Virus record (IMG/VR): IMGVR_UViG_3300044527_000953
Span: 1-25,196 of that record
DNA from: a virus
DNA length: 25,196 bases
Direction: 5' to 3' (one strand)
The notes under the pieces were generated by a model. It did no database searches. It was not told where the DNA came from and saw nothing but the letters and a program-made list of their open reading frames with translations. The first letter of the stretch is position 1. Each line of letters opens with the position of its first letter. Positions 21,147 through 25,196 of the stretch are shown in pieces. Position numbers and translations under genes: made by a program.

Positions 21147-23132
21147 ATGTCAAAAAGCATAATTATAGATTTTGAAACTCGATCCCCGCACAATATCAAA
21201 GACGTTGGGATGTTTAAATACATGAATGGGGCTGAAGTTCTCTGCGTGGCTTGGAAATTTGTTGGCGATTTATACAAAGATTGCGATTATATCGATTTCC
21301 AAAATCCTGCCGGTTACGAAGGGCCAATCAAACGTTTGAAGGCCATCGCCAACGACACAAACATTTTGTTCCATGCCCACAACGCCCAATTTGAAATGTT
21401 GGTTTGGTTCCGCCTCATGGTGGAAATGGGGTTTCCTGTTGTTCATGCAAATCGGTGGCGATGTACTGCTGCCGCTGCCGCTGCTAAAGGATTGCCAAGA
21501 GCCTTGGATATGGCGGGGGACGCATTGAATTTGGCGGTTCAGAAATCAAAAGATGGGCAAAAGGCAATGCTTAGGCTTTCCAAGCCTACGGGGATCGATG
21601 AATTTGGTTTACCCGAATTTTTGCCGGCGACCCCTGAAGCGATGCAGGAAGTGGTTGAATACTGCTGCCAAGACGTTTTTGCAGAAGAAGCTCTTTACGA
21701 AAAAGTAGGTTCTTTGATAGCTCAAGAACAAGCCGCGTTCATCTGGGATTTTCGGGTCAACAGTAGCGGCGTACCCGTCGATGTTGAATTATGTAAAGCA
21801 GCAATTGAATGTTGGAGTGGATATTGCGAGCAGCAAAACAAACGGATAACTGCTTTAACCGATAACGAAATTACTTCGTACACCCAAAACGTTGCGATTG
21901 TTAGATACGTGAACCATAAGTTTGACCTTGGCATTGCCGATGCAACTGCAGCGTGTATCGATAAAACGCTTGAAGCCGATAATTTGCATCCTACGGCAAG
22001 AGAGCTTCTTTCGATCCGGCGTAAAACTGCCAAAACGAGTATCGCTAAATACTCGAAAATGCTCGACTGCGTAGAGTCGGATAACCGCGTCCGGGGATGC
22101 CATATCTATCATGGGGCGAGCACTGGCAGGTGGGCAGGGGCTTTGGTTCAATTCCAAAACATCAAACGAGGCGTTTTGAAAGAGTCTGCTATCGAAGATT
22201 GGATCAACACGCTTAAATCCGATCCTGCCGGATTTGCTGAAGCTTGTGAAATGCTTGGTGAAGACGTTGGGGATATCCTAAGCTCTTTAATACGTTCGGC
22301 GATTTGTGCCTATAAGGGCAACAAATTGTTGGTTTGTGATTTCGCCGGCATCGAAGCCCGAGGAGTCGCTTGGCTTGCAGGGCAAACGGATTTAGTTGAA
22401 GCATTCCGACAAAAGCAAGATATTTACGTGCAGTTTGCCGGCGAAAATATCTACAAAACACCTATTAGTTCGGTAACGAAGGATCAACGATTCGTTGGAA
22501 AACAAGCGATCTTGGGATGCGGTTACGGCATGGGAGCCAAACGCTTCAAGGAGCAATGCGAAAGCTACGGAGTGACGTTGCAATTGGAGTTTTGCGAACA
22601 AGTTATCCACGCTTACCGAACGCGATACGCGAAGATAAAAAACTTATGGGCAGATATTGAAAAAGCAGCAGTCAACGCGGTTAAATTTTCTGGTCAGCAT
22701 TACGCGGCAAACAAAAAGGTTTGCTATTACGTCAAGGACGATTTTCTGGTTTGCCGTTTGCCTAGCGGGCGAGAGATTTGCTACTACGATCCCGATCTAT
22801 GCCAAGGGAATTTTGGCAACGATCAAATCAACTTCATGGGGCTCGATTCGCAAACCTACAAGTTTCGCCGAGAGCAAACGTATGGTGGAAAACTTGTAGA
22901 GAACATCGTTCAAGCGATTTGCCGCGATTTGCTTGTCCAAGCTTGTGCTAATCTGGAATCCAGGGGCTACGAAGTAATTTTCCACGTTCACGACGAAATT
23001 GTTTGCGAAGTACCTGACCATCCAAGATTCAATATACGTGAAATGGAAACGCTAATGTCTCAAGCCCCAAAATGGGCTTCTGATTTCCCAATTTCGACCG
23101 AAGGCTTCGAAGCAAAAAGGTATCGAAAATGA
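21147..23132 (+). CDS. polA-like: Family A DNA polymerase with 3'-5' exonuclease
   Basis: A 661-aa phage replicative polymerase. The exonuclease domain has Exo I (D8 and E10 in IIIDFETRS), Exo II-like N79 (HAHNAQFE) and Exo III (Y172...D176, EYCCQDV), so proofreading should be intact. The polymerase domain has a STGRW motif (325-329), motif A (DFAGIEARGVAW, D398), the O-helix motif B (R448-FVGK-452...Y460-GMG) and motif C (HDE, 615-617). Polymerase and exonuclease domains are complete; the 5'-3' nuclease of bacterial PolI is absent, as expected for phage. I chose ATG 21147 (SKSIIIDFETRS) with GGA 6 nt before; an upstream TTG is possible. The gene ends with ATGA. Confidence 0.9.
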   Translation: MSKSIIIDFETRSPHNIKDVGMFKYMNGAEVLCVAWKFVGDLYKDCDYIDFQNPAGYEGPIKRLKAIANDTNILFHAHNAQFEMLVWFRLMVEMGFPVVHANRWRCTAAAAAAKGLPRALDMAGDALNLAVQKSKDGQKAMLRLSKPTGIDEFGLPEFLPATPEAMQEVVEYCCQDVFAEEALYEKVGSLIAQEQAAFIWDFRVNSSGVPVDVELCKAAIECWSGYCEQQNKRITALTDNEITSYTQNVAIVRYVNHKFDLGIADATAACIDKTLEADNLHPTARELLSIRRKTAKTSIAKYSKMLDCVESDNRVRGCHIYHGASTGRWAGALVQFQNIKRGVLKESAIEDWINTLKSDPAGFAEACEMLGEDVGDILSSLIRSAICAYKGNKLLVCDFAGIEARGVAWLAGQTDLVEAFRQKQDIYVQFAGENIYKTPISSVTKDQRFVGKQAILGCGYGMGAKRFKEQCESYGVTLQLEFCEQVIHAYRTRYAKIKNLWADIEKAAVNAVKFSGQHYAANKKVCYYVKDDFLVCRLPSGREICYYDPDLCQGNFGNDQINFMGLDSQTYKFRREQTYGGKLVENIVQAICRDLLVQACANLESRGYEVIFHVHDEIVCEVPDHPRFNIREMETLMSQAPKWASDFPISTEGFEAKRYRK

Positions 23133-23362
23133 CATTTCTATTTTACCTCCTAGCGTTGTATGGACTGATGCTATTAAATGCAACGGTGAAGTTACTAACC
23201 GTTTTAAGCATTTTGCTATGGATGGGGAAAGATGAATCCAGAAACGCGTATCGAATTGGCATTTGTACGTTGGTGCAAGGCAAACAAAGTAGTTTGCTTA
23301 AAATTAAAAGCCGACTCACAAAAGGGCTTACCGGATCGATTTTGTTTACTCGAAAACGGTAA
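23129..23362 (+). CDS. Tiny membrane protein overlapping VRR-NUC out of frame
   Basis: A 77-aa reading frame. The ATG overlaps the polymerase stop (ATGA). The first 34 residues are a hydrophobic segment (FLFYLLALYGLMLL, then KLLTVLSILLWMG) able to form one or two TM helices. Residues 35-77 overlap the VRR-NUC gene in another frame for 131 nt and look unconstrained. Without this ORF, 99 nt between polymerase and VRR-NUC would be unused in an otherwise gapless operon, and the coupling ATGA argues for translation. Function unknown; it may be only a short TM leader. Tentative. Confidence 0.45.
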   Translation: MTFLFYLLALYGLMLLNATVKLLTVLSILLWMGKDESRNAYRIGICTLVQGKQSSLLKIKSRLTKGLTGSILFTRKR

Positions 23363-23528
23363 AACTGTTTTCATCGAGTTCAAAACAGAAACCGGTAAAC
23401 TTTCCGGGCATCAAAAATTGGTTTTCGAAAAATTGAAAAAGTTGGGGCATCACATTTACGTTTGCAGAAGCAAAGAAGAAGCTATTCATGCGATTCAAAC
23501 CACACAGTTACCAAAAACTAGCAATTGA
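23232..23528 (+). CDS. VRR-NUC domain nuclease
   Basis: A 98-aa single-domain PD-(D/E)xK nuclease. The core is NPETRIELAFVRWCK (Glu8) then KLKADSQKGLPDRFCL (D35 in PDR), then FIEFKTETGKLSGHQ (E49, K51, Q61), a textbook VRR-NUC pattern (E, PDR, ExK, Q). VRR-NUC proteins are Holliday-junction or flap-type nucleases; standalone phage versions pair with SNF2 helicases, as here. Start ATG 23232 has GGGG about 5 nt upstream. Its last 41 nt overlap the helicase. Confidence 0.88.
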   Translation: MNPETRIELAFVRWCKANKVVCLKLKADSQKGLPDRFCLLENGKTVFIEFKTETGKLSGHQKLVFEKLKKLGHHIYVCRSKEEAIHAIQTTQLPKTSN

Positions 23529-24909
23529 TAATTGCTTAGACCGCATGGCAAAAAACTTGCCGGGGAGTGCATTGTTTCTTGAACCGGGGCTTGGGAAAAC
23601 GGCGATTTCTCTAAGCATTATCGAAGCGGCAAAACTAATTGGGTATTGCGAAAAGGTGCTAATCATAGCTCCATTACGCGTTGCCCAATCTGTTTGGAAA
23701 CAGGAAATCCAAAAATGGGGGTTTGATTTGTCGTGTGTGCTAGTTCACACAAGCGACAAAAACAAACGGAAAGAATTGCTTAACAAAAACGTCGATATTG
23801 TCATGGTGACTTCAGACGGTGTTTGTTGGCTCGATAATGATTTCCCCAATGAGTTTTTTGATCTTATCATTGTGGATGAAAGTACCAAGTTTAAATCATG
23901 GGGTGCGAAGCGAACTAAGCATTTACGAAGCTTGGTAAAGCGGGCATTTCATCGAATCATTTTGACCGGTACGCCGGCCCCCAACTCTTTAAGCGATCTG
24001 TTCCCACAGCATTTTTTGATCGATCTTGGTGAGTGCTTGGGTACTAGCATTACGAAGTTTCGAGCCCAATTCTGCCAACAAGCTGGATTTGAGGGTAGGG
24101 CTTGGGAGATTCGCAAGGATATGGTGGAAACGCTGAAGGATAAAATAGCTCCACAATGCCTTTATCTTGCGGCAAGGGATCATTTAAACATGCCCGAGTT
24201 GGTCTACAACACAATCCCCATCGAGCTACCCGACAAGGCAAAAAAGATTTATGACGATATGGAAAAGGAGTTGTTCGCTGAGATTGAAGTCCTCGATGAC
24301 ACAAAACCTCTTGCAGCAACTACGGCAGGGGCCAAATACAACTTATGCCGGCAAATCGCTAACGGAGGGGCTTATGTTTACGATGAATTCTTTGGGGAAC
24401 GCGATACGGTTTACGTTCATCAAGCGAAAGTGGATGCCTTAGAGGATTTATACGAGGAACTAAACGGCAAGCAACTTTTGGTTGCCTATCTATTCGACCA
24501 CGACCTTTTGCGAATCCGTGAACGCTTTCCCAAGATTCGGGCGATCAACGGCAAGACTTCAGCAAAAGAATTGCAGAACATCATTGCTAAATGGAAAGAC
24601 GGAAACGAAGGCATTTTGGCTTGCCAATGTCAAGCTATGTCTCATGGGATCGACGGTTTCCAAGAAGCGGGTTCGGATATTTGCTGGTTTGGGTTGTCCG
24701 ATCAACCTGAAGTGGTAGCCCAATTAAACGCAAGAATTTACCGTCAGGGTGTGGTTGGAAAACAAGTTCGTATTCATCAACTTATTGCTTCGCAAACCGT
24801 TGACGAAGCGGTGATGAAACGACTAGAAAGCAAAGATGCCTCTCAAGCATCCCTTTTAAACGCAATTAAGGAGTACAGAATTGGCAAAAATAAAACAGCC
24901 CGAGTATGA
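23488..24909 (+). CDS. SNF2-family DEAD/DEAH-like helicase
   Basis: A 473-aa superfamily 2 ATPase. Q-motif-like HSYQKLAIDNC then Walker A PGLGKT (K37, T38), motif Ia APLRVAQSVW, Walker B IIVDEST (130-133), motif III LTGTPAPNSLSDLF, and C-terminal motifs ACQCQAMSHGIDGF and QLNARIYRQG (motif VI, R arginine-finger candidates). It has the compact phage SNF2 type without chromatin domains. It probably moves on dsDNA in recombination-dependent replication with the VRR-NUC nuclease. The start lies inside VRR-NUC; GAAGAAG precedes ATG 23488. The end overlaps the next gene by 29 nt. Confidence 0.88.
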   Translation: MRFKPHSYQKLAIDNCLDRMAKNLPGSALFLEPGLGKTAISLSIIEAAKLIGYCEKVLIIAPLRVAQSVWKQEIQKWGFDLSCVLVHTSDKNKRKELLNKNVDIVMVTSDGVCWLDNDFPNEFFDLIIVDESTKFKSWGAKRTKHLRSLVKRAFHRIILTGTPAPNSLSDLFPQHFLIDLGECLGTSITKFRAQFCQQAGFEGRAWEIRKDMVETLKDKIAPQCLYLAARDHLNMPELVYNTIPIELPDKAKKIYDDMEKELFAEIEVLDDTKPLAATTAGAKYNLCRQIANGGAYVYDEFFGERDTVYVHQAKVDALEDLYEELNGKQLLVAYLFDHDLLRIRERFPKIRAINGKTSAKELQNIIAKWKDGNEGILACQCQAMSHGIDGFQEAGSDICWFGLSDQPEVVAQLNARIYRQGVVGKQVRIHQLIASQTVDEAVMKRLESKDASQASLLNAIKEYRIGKNKTARV

Positions 24910-25156
24910 ACGTTGCAAAAGGGATTCTTGGCAAGCTATTTTTAGCGAAAACGGTATTTGGCTTTATGGGGAAAAAAATATGTCCCTGTTCTGCATCGAA
25001 GAGGCGATCATTCTTCAGCAATCCGAGCCCCGAGGATATGTCGATATCAAATTACATATTCCACTAACTGGGGAATATGTAATTCAAGGCTATCTACACA
25101 AAATAAAATTTGTGGTGACGGATGAAATTCAAGATTGGCTGATTCAGAATTTGTAA
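24881..25156 (+). CDS. Hypothetical protein with TTG start
   Basis: A 91-aa protein of unknown function. I chose TTG 24881 because AAGGAG ends 7 nt upstream; there is no suitable ATG before the body (first ATG follows at codon 34). The sequence is mixed alpha/beta: SWQAIFSENGIWLYGE, then FCIEEAIILQQ, GYVDIKLHIP and YVIQGYLHKIKFVVTDEIQDW. No motif is recognised. It closes the operon and is followed by a terminator hairpin. Confidence 0.65.
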   Translation: MAKIKQPEYERCKRDSWQAIFSENGIWLYGEKNMSLFCIEEAIILQQSEPRGYVDIKLHIPLTGEYVIQGYLHKIKFVVTDEIQDWLIQNL

Positions 25157-25164
25157 AAAGAAAC

Positions 25165-25196
25165 CCGCTTGCTGCCGGCATCAAGGCAACAAGCGG
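25165..25196 (+). terminator. Terminator hairpin at right edge
   Basis: CCGCTTG-C-TGCC pairs with GGCA-A-CAAGCGG (11 pairs, one C/A mismatch), 8-nt loop GGCATCAA. The stem completes at the last base of the window, so the T-tract, if any, lies beyond it. Preceded by the stop codon at 25154-25156. Confidence 0.75.

Noticed and set aside
21141-21170. Promoter TTGTAT-N17-TATAGA across the polymerase start
   Set aside because: Its start site would fall after ATG 21147, so it could not express the full protein; the match is poor at -35.
1-25196. tRNA genes, rRNA, insertion sequences, integrase or attachment site
   Set aside because: No convincing cloverleaf, transposase, recombinase or inverted terminal repeat was seen by eye; coding density leaves little room.

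Overview
The window is a compact, fully coding stretch of a tailed double-stranded DNA virus (phage or prophage). Morphogenesis genes (terminase, lambda-like portal, HK97-fold capsid, tape measure) point to a long flexible tail of the siphovirus type. The host is probably a planctomycete. This rests on a secreted Cys-rich peptide with a CxNGxC motif and a basic tail, and on general resemblance of the capsid, tail and connector proteins to planctomycete-associated phages. It is an inference, not proven. No integrase, repressor, tRNA, rRNA, CRISPR or insertion sequence is visible, so lifestyle is undecided.

Layout. Two divergent units meet at a roughly 100-bp control region (18488-18591). Everything to its left is on the minus strand. 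In transcription order this runs: four small membrane-associated proteins (18487 to 17382), a papain-like cysteine peptidase, a secreted peptide, a one-TM/coiled-coil protein, a small helical protein, a 937-aa tail fibre with repeats, a 54-aa protein, and a second fibre-like protein. Then come large terminase, a zinc-ribbon protein, a gpW-like connector, portal, prohead protease plus scaffold, major capsid, head-tail connector, tail completion, tail tube, the tail assembly chaperone pair (with a programmed -1 frameshift), an HK97 gp10-like protein, the tape measure, and an unfinished gene at the left edge. Lysis and fibre genes upstream of terminase are an unusual order.

To the right, on the plus strand, is an early replication operon: HTH regulator, AT-hook protein, DUF2800 RecB/Cas4-like nuclease, DUF2815 ssDNA-binding protein, a half-length HU-like protein, an intrinsic terminator, family A DNA polymerase with 3'-5' exonuclease, a tiny membrane ORF, VRR-NUC nuclease, SNF2-type helicase, and a hypothetical gene. 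It closes with a terminator hairpin at the right edge. The DUF2800-DUF2815-PolA-VRR_NUC-SNF2 order is a known phage replication/recombination cassette.

Most genes overlap by ATGA or TAATG, so translation is coupled throughout. The control region holds a near-consensus rightward promoter that should produce a leaderless mRNA for the HTH gene, a leftward promoter, and a 23-bp imperfect palindrome between them. The most interesting points are the frameshift site (T TTT TTC), the papain-like peptidase in the lysis cassette with Gln in place of the catalytic Asn, the leaderless early transcript, and the terminator immediately upstream of the polymerase.
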